Source: an uncultured Rubrobacteraceae bacterium
GTDB lineage: Bacteria; Actinomycetota; Rubrobacteria; Rubrobacterales; Rubrobacteraceae
Direction of reading: 5' to 3'
DNA: 64,000 bases
Assembly: GCA_902806085.1 (NCBI GenBank)
Contig: CADCVH010000108.1
Span: 1-64,000 of the forward strand
A model generated the notes under the pieces. It ran no database searches. It saw only the letters and a program-made list of their open reading frames with translations, and was not told where the DNA came from. Below, in pieces: positions 45,680 to 54,044 of the stretch; position 1 is the first letter of the stretch; each line of letters begins with the position of its first letter. A program made the translations under genes and the position numbers.

Positions 45680-46561
45680 CTACCGGACCACCTCTACCGC
45701 CGCCGGTTCGATGCGGAAGGCCATCGGCAGGTGCCCCCACACCTCGCCGTCTATCTGCACCGGGACGCGCGCGGCGCGGCCGGCCGGGGGCTCGGCGAAG
45801 ACGCTGCCGGACTTGAACGACTTCATCGTGCCGTCCAGCGGGCTCTTCGCCAGGATGCGGGCCAGGACGTCGGGCCGCGCGAGTTGGCCCACCTTCTCGA
45901 CGAGGACGACCTCGAGGCCGCCGCTCGTCAAGGAGGCGTCCTCGGCCGTCTCGAACTCTCCGCCGTAGTGGCGGCAGTTGGCGATGATGGCGAACTGGGC
46001 CACGTGGGTTGTATACCCGTCCAAGATCCGCAGTTCCGGCCGGTCGCCCCTGAGGTACACCTTGAGCGCGACGAGCGGGAATGCGAGCGACCTGAGGTAA
46101 CGCTTGAGGCGCGGGCCCACCTCCTTCACGACGTCGGCGTCGAAGCCGATGCCGGCCATGCAGGCGAAGCGCCGCCCGGTCCCGTCCTCGTCTATGGCCA
46201 CCCCGATGTCCATCCGGAACGTGGCGCCGGCAAGTATTCTCTGGCAGGCTTCCCCCGGCTCCAGCGGCAGCCCGAGCTCCCGCGCCAGCACGTTCGCCGT
46301 GCCGAGCGGCAGGATGCCCAGAGTGGCGCCTTCGGAGAGGCCGTTCAGGACCTCGTTCACCGTCCCGTCGCCCCCGGCGGCGATCACGAGCCGGCCGCCG
46401 GCCGCGGCCGCGAGCTGTGTGGCGTGGTCCGGGCGCTCGGTGTTCAGCACCTCGACCGTGAGGCCGCCGGCGCGCAACGTTTCGGCGAAGCCCTCCAGGT
46501 AGCCCTCGTCCCCGGCGCTCCCCGAGTTGGGGTTGCCGATAATGACCGCCCCCGTCGTCAT
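45680..46561 (-). CDS. Diacylglycerol/lipid kinase family protein
   Basis: 293 residues. The ATP-binding catalytic motif is GGDGTVNEVLNG, with the N-terminal NPNSG and ILPLGTANVLARELGLP. It phosphorylates diacylglycerol or a related lipid (YegS/DgkB-type). ATG 46561 is the family-like start; no strong ribosome site is seen. Confidence 0.88.
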   Translation of the reverse strand: MTTGAVIIGNPNSGSAGDEGYLEGFAETLRAGGLTVEVLNTERPDHATQLAAAAGGRLVIAAGGDGTVNEVLNGLSEGATLGILPLGTANVLARELGLPLEPGEACQRILAGATFRMDIGVAIDEDGTGRRFACMAGIGFDADVVKEVGPRLKRYLRSLAFPLVALKVYLRGDRPELRILDGYTTHVAQFAIIANCRHYGGEFETAEDASLTSGGLEVVLVEKVGQLARPDVLARILAKSPLDGTMKSFKSGSVFAEPPAGRAARVPVQIDGEVWGHLPMAFRIEPAAVEVVR

Positions 46562-46656
46562 GCCGGGGGCGCCCCCCGTTTCGGGCGATACCGCGTCGTG
46601 GCGAACCGTGCCGTCCCCACCCGTCCCGGCGCCCTTCCCCGACGAAACGACGGGGT

Positions 46657-47334
46657 TCAGCCTTGCCTGGTGTGGGTGTGCGGGGGCACAGTGGGGCCCT
46701 CGGAGGGCTGTATCAGGACCCAGCCCGGGCCCTCGAAGGCGAGCTGGAAGGTCTCCCCGGAGTCGCGCCCGAGGAAGGTGTTGAAGGAGACGTCGCTCTT
46801 GACGCGGGTGCGAACCCCGCCGCTCCACGCTATGGCAGAGTCGGGGTCGGCGGAGGTGGGGGTGGAGGTGTCCAACAAGACGGGGTCGCCCTGGGCGGTG
46901 ACGGCGACCTTGCCGGTGCCGTGCAGGACCACGTTGAACGCCCCGCCGGCGAGCCTCCCGGCGCCCGCGAGGGGGACGATGTCCCAGTCCACGCCCTCCT
47001 CGAAGGCCAGGATGTTGTCCCCGTTGACCGTCATCGTCTCGCCGTCGAGGTCGAGGATCATGATCTTGCGGGCGCTGTGCGCCAGAAAGACGTCCCCGGT
47101 CCCCCCGGCTACCATCAGGTCCACGCCCTCGCCGGTGAGGGCCTTCTTGAAGAACCTGCCGAGGCCCCCGCCCTTGTGGTCGAAGCGCACCCCGCCCTGG
47201 TAGGCGACCATCGAACCGAGCTTCGCCTGCACCGAGTTGCCTTCCAGCCTGACCTTCAGGAGCGACGAGTTCTGCAGGGTGAAGGTGCCGCTCGGGGTGA
47301 CCTCCTTGAACTGGTTCAGGTTCGTCTCGCTCAT
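46657..47334 (-). CDS. AIM24-family protein
   Basis: 225 residues from ATG 47334, with GGAGGG 7 nt upstream. A repetitive beta-rich AIM24/TIGR00266-type fold (VRLEGNSVQAKLGSMVAYQG, FFKKALTGEGVDLMVAGGTGDVFLA). The family's molecular role is unsettled. It heads toward the lipid kinase gene on the same strand. Confidence 0.85.
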   Translation of the reverse strand: MSETNLNQFKEVTPSGTFTLQNSSLLKVRLEGNSVQAKLGSMVAYQGGVRFDHKGGGLGRFFKKALTGEGVDLMVAGGTGDVFLAHSARKIMILDLDGETMTVNGDNILAFEEGVDWDIVPLAGAGRLAGGAFNVVLHGTGKVAVTAQGDPVLLDTSTPTSADPDSAIAWSGGVRTRVKSDVSFNTFLGRDSGETFQLAFEGPGWVLIQPSEGPTVPPHTHTRQG

Positions 47335-47420
47335 GAATCCGCCCTCCAATAGGTGGTCGTGCTCGGTGGTCGTGCCCATCAACGATCCGACCACCGGATG
47401 CGGACCCGGTGGTCGTGGTT

Positions 47421-47540
47421 TTACATCATCCGGGCGACGGCCAGCCCCGCGACGGTCAGTATTAGCATCACGGACATCAGGCACCCGATGGGCACGACCA
47501 CGCAACACCCGCGCGAGTTGCCCCGCCTCCAGGGAATCAT
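47421..47540 (-). CDS. Tiny membrane protein (39 residues)
   Basis: ATG 47540 is preceded by GAGGAGG at good spacing. The product is a short basic start, a Cys pair, then one helix (VVVPIGCLMSVMLILTVAG). It shares the V-P-x-G-C-L plus hydrophobic pattern with the 33-residue protein at 49565-49666. It is in the same orientation as the surrounding cluster. Confidence 0.65.
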   Translation of the reverse strand: MIPWRRGNSRGCCVVVPIGCLMSVMLILTVAGLAVARMM

Positions 47541-47573
47541 CTATCCTCCTCGAAAGGATCCTCCCGAGGGGCC

Positions 47574-48527
47574 TTACTGTTGCTTGAGTCCCTGGTTCTC
47601 GGCCTCCTGCTGGGCCGCGCCCTGGGCCTCCTCTGCCACCCGCTGGACCCTCTGCTGGGCGTCCTGGGCCTTCTCCTGGGCCTTCTCCACGACGGTGTCG
47701 CGGGCCTCGCCCATGACCTCGTGCTCCTTGGCGGTCTCGGGGATGGCGAGGCCTATCGCCGCCCCGGCCCCGATGGCCAGCGCCCCGACGGTGAGGGGGT
47801 TCTCGTGCAGCATCCTCTGGAACCCGCTGCCGGCCCGTCCGGCCTGCTGCCGGGCCCGGCTGCCGAGCTGGCCCGCCTTTTCGCGCGTCTGGCTGCCGAG
47901 GTCGCTCGCCCCGCCCTTGGCGCGGCCCGCGAGGTCCCCCGCCTTGTCCTGGGCCTGGGTGGCGGTCTCCCCGACCCTGTCCCTGGCGCGTCCGAGGGCC
48001 TCGCCGGCCGAGGAGCTGTCGTTCCCCTCGTACCCGTCGTCGAGCGGGTACTCGCGGGCGACGGGGGCGTACTCGTTGGTGGGGGTACGGTAACGGCTGA
48101 CGTCGTCCCGGTAATGCGGCTGCGCCTGGTTCTGCTGGCGCGCGCTCATCAGGAGCCAGCCGAGGCCGATGCCCGTAAGGGCGGCCGGCAGGGGGTTGGA
48201 CCTGACGGTATCCACTACGCCCGACCTTGCTTCCCTGGCTCTACCCACGGTTGCCTCCTTGACCCTGTCCTTCGCCTGGTCCTTGAGGTTCTGCGGGGAG
48301 AGCCTCTCCTGGATGGCGTCGACGGTCTCGCTCATGTCTGCCCTGGTGCGTTCGATCTCGACCCTGGTCACCTCGACCCGGTCGACTCCCACCTCGTCGG
48401 CTTCCGTCCCGCCGTCGACCACGGGGTCCCTCACCGCGTCCGGGTCGAAGGCGTCGGTGGCCGGGTCGAACCCCGGGGTACCGCCGCCTAGCGGGTCTCG
48501 TCCTACCGCGTCTGGTCTTTGATCCAT
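47574..48527 (-). CDS. DUF3618-containing membrane/coiled-coil protein
   Basis: 317 residues from ATG 48527 (AGGAGG 7 nt upstream). The DUF3618 block is RVEIERTRADMSETVDAIQERLSPQNLKD. A short helix (LPAALTGIGLGWLLMS) and a second near 260 (PLTVGALAIGAGAAIGLAI) bracket long Gln/Ala/Arg-rich coiled coil resembling LEA-type repeats. It overlaps the holin-like gene by 25 bp. The cluster suggests a stress-envelope role, unproven. Confidence 0.8.
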   Translation of the reverse strand: MDQRPDAVGRDPLGGGTPGFDPATDAFDPDAVRDPVVDGGTEADEVGVDRVEVTRVEIERTRADMSETVDAIQERLSPQNLKDQAKDRVKEATVGRAREARSGVVDTVRSNPLPAALTGIGLGWLLMSARQQNQAQPHYRDDVSRYRTPTNEYAPVAREYPLDDGYEGNDSSSAGEALGRARDRVGETATQAQDKAGDLAGRAKGGASDLGSQTREKAGQLGSRARQQAGRAGSGFQRMLHENPLTVGALAIGAGAAIGLAIPETAKEHEVMGEARDTVVEKAQEKAQDAQQRVQRVAEEAQGAAQQEAENQGLKQQ

Positions 48528-48901
48528 TGCCCGTCCTCCTTTAGCGTCTCTATCGTCTGCTGGGGCGCGATGTTCTCCTGTTTGAGGGCGTCTAGGCCCT
48601 TCTTGACGAGGAAGTAGCCCACGCCTACCATCACGAGCCCGACCAGGAGCGCCGCGAGCCACAGCGGCAGGAAGGTGTCCAGCACCACGATGACCGCGGC
48701 GAGTATCGCCAACAGCCCCGCGTAGGCCACGGCGCCCCCCGCCGCCAGAAAGCCCACGTCCTTGCCGACCCGGGAGGCCTTCTCGCTCATCTCGGTCTTG
48801 GCGAGGTCCACCTCCTGGCGCACGAGCGTGGAGGTCTCCTGCGCGAGCTCCGAGAAGAGCTCCCCGAGCGAACGGTCGTCCTTACCGTTACTGCCCTGCA
48901 C
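48503..48901 (-). CDS. Phage-holin-III-like (DUF1469) membrane protein
   Basis: 132 residues: an N-terminal amphipathic helix (LGELFSELAQETSTLVRQEVDLAKTEM) and two membrane helices. This pattern is the chromosomal actinobacterial holin-superfamily III type, usually next to DUF3618, as here. No phage genes are nearby, so it is not a lysis gene. Confidence 0.85.
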   Translation of the reverse strand: MQGSNGKDDRSLGELFSELAQETSTLVRQEVDLAKTEMSEKASRVGKDVGFLAAGGAVAYAGLLAILAAVIVVLDTFLPLWLAALLVGLVMVGVGYFLVKKGLDALKQENIAPQQTIETLKEDGQWIKDQTR

Positions 48902-48910
48902 CGGAACCTC

Positions 48911-49477
48911 CTACACTCCCCGGGGGGACACGGGACGGTCCACCACGTCCGCGGGCTGACCGGCTACCGAGGGGCGCTCGGTGACCGTGGTGCGCCCCGT
49001 CGTCGTGGCGTAGTCGTCGCCCGGGGGGAGCGCCGCGACCGGCTGGCCGTTGCCCCCGGAGGACGCCTCCTGGGATGAGCTCTTCAGAAAACGGGCGCCG
49101 AGGAAACCGAGCGCCAGGGCGCCGCCCAGGAAGAGCGCCGGCCTGTTCCGCGCGAAGCCGCGCGCCTCGTTAACCATCTCGTCCACGTCCGTCTCGCGCA
49201 GGTAGCCGGCGGTCCGCTCGACCCCGTCCGAGGCCTTGTCCGCGTACTCGGCGACCGGCCCCTGGCCCTGCTTGCGCAACTGCTGGGCGGTCTCCCTGAG
49301 CGCCGTCTGTATCGGCGTCAGCCTCTGGGCAGCCTCGTGCTTCTGGTTGGCGAGCTGCGACTTGACCTGCTCGCCGCCCCGGGTCGCAAGCTCTCCGGCC
49401 TGCTGCCGGGCCTGCCGGGACAATTGCTGCCCCTGCTGCTTGGCCTGCTCTTTTGCCGCGCCTGGATCTCTCTCCAC
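48911..49477 (-). CDS. Coiled-coil membrane-anchored hypothetical protein
   Basis: 188 residues from GTG 49477 (AAGGAGAA upstream). The first 65 residues are Gln/Ala/Arg-rich coiled coil, followed by a single helix (RPALFLGGALALGFLGARFL) and a disordered Thr/Pro-rich tail. It resembles the neighbouring DUF3618 protein's repeat style and starts the same operon. Confidence 0.7.
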   Translation of the reverse strand: MERDPGAAKEQAKQQGQQLSRQARQQAGELATRGGEQVKSQLANQKHEAAQRLTPIQTALRETAQQLRKQGQGPVAEYADKASDGVERTAGYLRETDVDEMVNEARGFARNRPALFLGGALALGFLGARFLKSSSQEASSGGNGQPVAALPPGDDYATTTGRTTVTERPSVAGQPADVVDRPVSPRGV

Positions 49478-49564
49478 GGTTCTTCTCCTTCCGATGGCTT
49501 CCTACCACTTACGGACCAACGAACGCTATCTTTTCCCCGTACCCCCGGTTTAGAACGGGAGCAC

Positions 49565-49666
49565 TTAGAAAAGGAGCAAGACGAGGTTCGCGAGCACGGT
49601 CAGGCCCACGCTCAGGACCACGCTGATCAGCACCCAGAACAAGCATCCTCCGGGAACGCGTATCAC
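49565..49666 (-). CDS. Tiny membrane protein (33 residues)
   Basis: GTG 49666 with AGGAGAGAGG about 8-12 nt upstream. After IRVPGGC the chain is one continuous helix (FWVLISVVLSVGLTVLANL, then VLLLF). It parallels the 39-residue protein 2 kb downstream and lies 87 bp upstream of the coiled-coil gene. Confidence 0.65.
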   Translation of the reverse strand: MIRVPGGCLFWVLISVVLSVGLTVLANLVLLLF

Positions 49667-49781
49667 CTCAACCCGCCTCTCTCCTCACGATTTCGACCCT
49701 GCCCACGACCGCGGGACACGAAGAGGACCGGGATCGTGAAAGCCCCGGCCCCTTCCGCCCCTCAAGATTGTCGCCCGGGAC

Positions 49782-50045
49782 CTAGCCGTCCTGGGGGTAG
49801 CGGGAACCGGCCTTGGCCAGCCCGCGGCTGATCATGTAGCCGACCGTCAGGTAGGTGACGTACCTCCACGCCGGGTCCGCGCCGAAGCTGTTGTCGACGA
49901 TCGCGGAGGCGATGAGCACGCCGAGCACCGCCAGCACGTAGACGATCAACTCGGTGGTCTTGAACGACGCCTTGGTCTCGGTGCCCTTCAAACCCTCGTC
50001 CCTCTCGCGAGTGTGGACCTTGGGTGCAGCCTGCTGCTGAGTCAT
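49782..50045 (-). CDS. Small two-helix membrane protein
   Basis: 87 residues from ATG 50045 (AAGGAG 4 nt upstream). A charged N-terminus leads to helices at TTELIVYVLAVLGVLIASAI and YVTYLTVGYMISRGLA. No family recognised. A promoter is visible upstream; it probably opens the cluster that continues to 46657. Confidence 0.7.
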   Translation of the reverse strand: MTQQQAAPKVHTRERDEGLKGTETKASFKTTELIVYVLAVLGVLIASAIVDNSFGADPAWRYVTYLTVGYMISRGLAKAGSRYPQDG

Positions 50046-50102
50046 GCAACTCCTTCCGCCCACCCCGGTCGCCCGTGGCGAGTCATCGTGTGTACATCCA
50101 TC

Positions 50103-50130
50103 AACATACGGCATAATCAGGTATAGTCAA
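50103..50130 (-). promoter_or_regulatory. Promoter of the 49.8-kb membrane-protein gene
   Basis: TTGACT (50130-50125), 16-bp spacer, TATGTT (50108-50103) on the minus strand, within an AT-rich divergent region. Confidence 0.5.
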
Positions 50131-50243
50131 CTAAAGATCGTTAAAATAAAGTCTAAATGCATCGAAAGGTGTAACGGCTGCACCACAAGGTGTGTCGTAG
50201 GGCAACGACGGGCACGCAGACGGGCGTGGGGAAGGGGTTGGGG

Positions 50244-51005
50244 TTGGCAACGTCTCCGGAGAACGGACAGGGAATCGAGTTGCTCGGCGCGGAGGACGTT
50301 GCGGGGCTTCTCGGGGTAAAGGAGAGCACGATCTGGCGCTGGTGCCGGGAGGGGCGGCTGCCGGCCATGAAGGTCGGCAAGCACTGGCGCATCAGGCGCA
50401 AGGCTTTGGAGGACTTTCTGAGGGAGAAGGAGCGCTCGACCACGCTCGTTGGGCATTTGGGGTCCTTCTTGCGGGTGCCGGACAACGTGCTCGCCATCGC
50501 CCAGAACCTCGACTTGCTGCACCGGGTGGACGCGGCGTTTTTCCGGGTTGGCGAGGCGCAGGACGGGCTGCTGGTAAAGTTTTACGGCGGTGAAGACAGC
50601 CCGCCGGAGGAGTTGATCGCCCAGTTCGAGAGAAACGGCCTTGCGGCCGGGCGTCTCCAGCGGGAGGGGCGTCTCCTCATGAGGCCCGAGGAAGACCCTG
50701 TGGACGGGCGGGAGGACCGGCTCGGCCGGCTCATCGAGGAGGGGGTGGGCGAGGGGCGTACCGTGTGGGCCTCCTTCGACTGGGTTTTGCGGGTCGATCT
50801 GGAGACGGCCCTAGAGCAACAGGAGCGGCTCACCGAGATCGTCGGCGAGCGTCAGCTAGTCGTCAAGACGGCCGCTCTCGAAGAGGCGATCGACCAGTGG
50901 TCGTCTTCGTCGCTCAGGCGGGCGCAATCCTCGCATTCCGGCACCATCCTGGCCTACGAGTCCGGGCTGTCCCTGAGCCGCGCGACGCCGATGCCATCTT
51001 CCTGA
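50244..51005 (+). CDS. Excisionase-type HTH fused to a MEDS-like sensor domain
   Basis: About 253 residues from TTG 50244 (GGAAGGGG upstream; the frame is open from 50190). The N-terminus is an HTH_17 domain (LLGAEDVAGLLGVKESTIWRWCREGRLPAMKVGKHWRI). The rest (VWASFDWVLRVDLETALEQQERL, then QLVVKTAALEEAIDQW) resembles MEDS domains, proposed to sense small one-carbon compounds. It is a likely transcription regulator, divergent from the membrane cluster and convergent with the sigma factor gene. Confidence 0.72.
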   Translation: MATSPENGQGIELLGAEDVAGLLGVKESTIWRWCREGRLPAMKVGKHWRIRRKALEDFLREKERSTTLVGHLGSFLRVPDNVLAIAQNLDLLHRVDAAFFRVGEAQDGLLVKFYGGEDSPPEELIAQFERNGLAAGRLQREGRLLMRPEEDPVDGREDRLGRLIEEGVGEGRTVWASFDWVLRVDLETALEQQERLTEIVGERQLVVKTAALEEAIDQWSSSSLRRAQSSHSGTILAYESGLSLSRATPMPSS

Positions 51006-51018
51006 GCCGCCACGGCCG

Positions 51019-51606
51019 CTAGACCGCCGCCGGCTCTCCCGGGGGCCCGAGTCGGTTCCGGATCTTCCGGAGTCCCAATCGCAGCCGGCCTTTCACCGTG
51101 CCGAGCGGCAGGCCGAGCATCCCGGCGATCTCGGCCTGCGTGTGGCCCGAGAAGTGCGCCAGCTCCACGACCGCCCGCTGCTCCGTCGGGAGGGCGCCCA
51201 TAGCCTCGCGTACCTGCCCAAGCAAGACGCCCTGCCACGCCTCCGCGAAGGCCTCGCAGGGCTGCGACTTTTCCGCCTCGCTTCTGGCCTTCTCCCGGGT
51301 CCTTCGCCGGGTGGCGCCGGAGCGGAGCCGGTCTATCCCGCGGTTGTGGACGATGGAGAGGACCCAGGTCCTCACGCTGCCGCGACCCACCCGGTAGGTG
51401 CCCGCCGACCGCCACGCCTTCAGGAAGGCGTCCTGGGTCAGGTCCTCCGCGGCTTGCCTCCCGCCCGTCAGGCGGTAGGCAAGCAAGTAGGCGGCGCGGG
51501 CGTGGCGGTCGTAGAGCGCCGCGAAGGCGAGGGCGTCGCCTTCCGCCACCAGTGGCATCAGATCTTCATCCGAAAAGAGCGGATACTCTTTTCTCCTACC
51601 GGTCAC
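51019..51606 (-). CDS. ECF-family RNA polymerase sigma factor
   Basis: 195 residues. Region 2 includes AAEDLTQDAFLKAWRSAGTY and VRTWVLSIVHNRGIDRLR; region 4 is ALPTEQRAVVELAHFSGHTQAEIAGMLGLPLGTVKGRLR-like. GTG 51606 is favoured by a TACGAT hexamer ending 6 nt upstream (leaderless). No anti-sigma gene adjoins it, since the convergent neighbour is the HTH-MEDS gene. Confidence 0.9.
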   Translation of the reverse strand: MTGRRKEYPLFSDEDLMPLVAEGDALAFAALYDRHARAAYLLAYRLTGGRQAAEDLTQDAFLKAWRSAGTYRVGRGSVRTWVLSIVHNRGIDRLRSGATRRRTREKARSEAEKSQPCEAFAEAWQGVLLGQVREAMGALPTEQRAVVELAHFSGHTQAEIAGMLGLPLGTVKGRLRLGLRKIRNRLGPPGEPAAV

Positions 51607-51618
51607 GCCCGCATCGTA

Positions 51619-52185
51619 CGAAAACCCGCGCCGTCAAGCCCGTCAAACCGGGCACGGCGACAGGAAATTGTGTCGAAGTATGTACGTGGACCCCCAGTTT
51701 CTGGCGTATCCAAGCTATATGCGGTACGCACCTACGCGGGTTGTTTTTGTCCCTTCGGTTCCGGAAGCAGGCCGAAGTAAGGGCGCGCTTTGCACCGTGG
51801 CGCTGCAGGACACCGGCCCTGCCCCGCGCCCCTTCGGACCCCCCGCTCCCGGTTTTCGGTGATCCCGCGCACCGTGATCCGGTCCTCCGACAGCGCTTCC
51901 CCGCGGCCTCGCCGCGCGGGGCACGCACCACGGCCGACCAGCCGGGCGGCGGGGGCGCTCTTCGGCACGTTTTGCCCCCGCTGCCGCCAGGATCTGTTCA
52001 CGGGGCCGAGGCCGACGGTTTGGATGGGGGCTCGGTGTCCGCCCTGTTGCCCCTCGGATGCGCACCGGACCGGCCGCGCGATCCTTTCGTGGTCCGGGTC
52101 TGGTGCGGTGGTGTGAGTGTGGGCTGGATCGGAGATACTGTAGGGGTCCTCTGCGGGGTTTTCGGGCGGTGGGAGGAGCGGCTAT
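51619..52185. other. Long intergenic region without a supportable gene
   Basis: About 570 bp between the sigma factor and the AI-2E transporter. Several open frames exist but none has a start with a ribosome site or a recognisable domain; one plus-strand frame near 51950-52050 has CPRC...CPPC spacing, probably by chance. Confidence 0.4.
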
Positions 52186-53319
52186 ATGGAGCGACCGGCG
52201 GCTTTAGGGCGCACGGTATACGGGGGCATCGGGCTCGTCTTCGCGCTGCTCCTGGGCGCGTACTTCATCTACAAGATCACCGGCGTGGTGCTCGCGTTCT
52301 TGCTGACGATCCTCTTCTCGATCATACTCAGCGCCCCGGTCAACTACCTCCATCGGCGCGGGTTACCGCGGACGTGGGGGGTTCTGGCCGTGGTCGCGGC
52401 GCTCGCCGCGGCGCTCTGGCTCATCGGCCTGGCGATCGTCCCCATCATCGAGGCGCAGTCCCGGCAGCTCGTGGCGGCCTTCCCGACGCTGCTGGAGGAC
52501 GCCGTAGTCCTGTTCAACCAGGTCCAGGGCTTCTTCGGGCTGGGCGCCCGGGTCAGCATGAACGGGGAGAGCTTCTCGGGACTGGGGCGGCAGGCCCTGA
52601 CCGGGACCGCGGTCTCCACGGCGGCCGGGGTTGGGCTGACGCTCGCCACGGCGGTCTCCCTGGGGCTGGTGGTGCTCATCGCCACCCTTTATCTCGTTAT
52701 CAGGCCCGAGCCCTGGGTGGACGGGTTCGTCTCGCTCTTTCCCGCCCGGTGGCGCCAGAGGACGCGGGAGGTGCTCTGGGAGATGTACCACACGGTGCAG
52801 CGGTGGTTTATCGGGCAGCTCGCGGCCATGACGTTTATCGCCGTTTTCTGGGCCATCTCGCTCTCGGCGATCGGGGTGCCTTTCGCGTTGCTCCTCGGCA
52901 TCTTTAGCGGCCTGGTCTCCTTCGTCCCTTACGTGGGGGCCACGATCTCGGTCGTCCTGCCCCTGCTCCTCGCGCTCATCTCCGAGCCGTTCACGGCGGT
53001 GTACGTCATCCTGGCCTTCGTCGTCATCCAGCAGATCGAGGGCAACATCCTCCAGCCGGTCTTGATGAGCCGGGCCGTGGACCTGCACCCCGCCCTCGTG
53101 GTCTTCGCCATCCTCACGATGGGCACGCTCTTCGGCATCGTCGGGGTCTTCGTGGCCGTCCCGCTGGTGGCCGTCTTGCAGGTCCTCGTGCGCGAGCTCT
53201 GGGTGAGCCGGATGGACGAGATAGGCACCGACCCCGCCCCGCCCGTCCACACCCAGAAGCCGCGCAAGCTCCCGGACTTTGTCGGCAGGGCTATGAGGTC
53301 CCTCCGCTCCCTGCGCTAG
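52186..53319 (+). CDS. AI-2E/PerM-family transporter
   Basis: 377 residues with about eight helices, the family core GLVSFVPYVGATISVVLPLLLAL and QQIEGNILQPVLMSRAVDLHP. Members include putative autoinducer exporters and Na+/H+ antiporters, so the substrate is open. ATG 52186 follows GGGAGGAG. A basic tail ends the protein. Confidence 0.9.
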   Translation: MERPAALGRTVYGGIGLVFALLLGAYFIYKITGVVLAFLLTILFSIILSAPVNYLHRRGLPRTWGVLAVVAALAAALWLIGLAIVPIIEAQSRQLVAAFPTLLEDAVVLFNQVQGFFGLGARVSMNGESFSGLGRQALTGTAVSTAAGVGLTLATAVSLGLVVLIATLYLVIRPEPWVDGFVSLFPARWRQRTREVLWEMYHTVQRWFIGQLAAMTFIAVFWAISLSAIGVPFALLLGIFSGLVSFVPYVGATISVVLPLLLALISEPFTAVYVILAFVVIQQIEGNILQPVLMSRAVDLHPALVVFAILTMGTLFGIVGVFVAVPLVAVLQVLVRELWVSRMDEIGTDPAPPVHTQKPRKLPDFVGRAMRSLRSLR

Positions 53320-53363
53320 GGCGGTTCGCGGTGGGGAGCGTGTTGGCGCCTGGGGGGCGCGGT

Positions 53364-54044
53364 TTACCCGCCGTTATCGCGCGTCAGGTCGCTCGCGGTG
53401 ATCCAACCCTCCGAGAGCGCCCTCTGGGTGGCCTCGCCGCGGGAGCCCACGCCCATCTTCTGGTAGACGTTCGCGAGGTGGCGCTTGACGGTGGCTTCCG
53501 AGATGTGGAGCGTGTCGGCTATCTGGCGGTTGGAGCGGCCGCGGGCGGCGAGGAGGAGTATCTCTTGCTCCCTGCGGGAGAGCCCCCCACCGTCCTCGCC
53601 CTTTGCCCTCTCCAGGACGGCGCGGGGGACGGCCAGTATCACGTTCTCCCCGCCTCTTCCGCGGGGGCTATGGACGGCCTGGCGCACGGCGGTCAGGAGC
53701 TCTTCGAGGGAGGCGCTCTTGACGAGGTAGCCGCTCGCCCCGCGCCCGAGGAGGTCGCGCACGAGGCGCGGGCTGTCGTACATGGAGACGATCAGCACCC
53801 TTGGGGCGGGCGAGAGCCCGAGCAGGCCCTCGAGCACGTCGGCCACGGCCATGCCGGGCATCTCGACATCCAAGACGACCACGTCGGGCTCCTCCTCCCC
53901 GGCGAGGGCGATGGCCTCCGAACCGTTCCCGGCCTCGCCGACTAGGCGCACCTCCTCGTCGGTGGCGAGCATCTCCCTGAGCCCCTCGCGGAACATGGTG
54001 TGGTCGTCGGCGAGCAAGACTTTTATAGCGTCGCTCGCCGTCAA
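53364..54044 (-). CDS. NarL/FixJ-family response regulator
   Basis: 226 residues from TTG 54044, overlapping the kinase stop (TTGA). The receiver has the acidic pair in LLADDHTMFREGL, phospho-acceptor Asp in VVVLDVEMPGM, and the Lys in YLVKSAS; the LuxR-type HTH is LSRREQEILLLAARGRSNRQIADTLHISEATVKRHL-like. It lies downstream of a truncated kinase-like gene. Confidence 0.92.
   Translation of the reverse strand: MTASDAIKVLLADDHTMFREGLREMLATDEEVRLVGEAGNGSEAIALAGEEEPDVVVLDVEMPGMAVADVLEGLLGLSPAPRVLIVSMYDSPRLVRDLLGRGASGYLVKSASLEELLTAVRQAVHSPRGRGGENVILAVPRAVLERAKGEDGGGLSRREQEILLLAARGRSNRQIADTLHISEATVKRHLANVYQKMGVGSRGEATQRALSEGWITASDLTRDNGG

Noticed and set aside
47574-48901. Prophage inferred from the holin-like protein
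   Set aside because: No capsid, tail, integrase or lysin gene is nearby, and this holin-superfamily III type with DUF3618 is a normal chromosomal pair in actinobacteria.
50244-50420. Integrative element inferred from the excisionase-type HTH
   Set aside because: The domain is fused to a MEDS-like sensor domain and no integrase is present; HTH_17 is common in ordinary regulators.
51668-52116. Possible transposase or zinc-ribbon gene in the long gap before the AI-2E gene
   Set aside because: The CPRC...CPPC frame has no ribosome site, no family match I recognise, and no inverted repeats around it.
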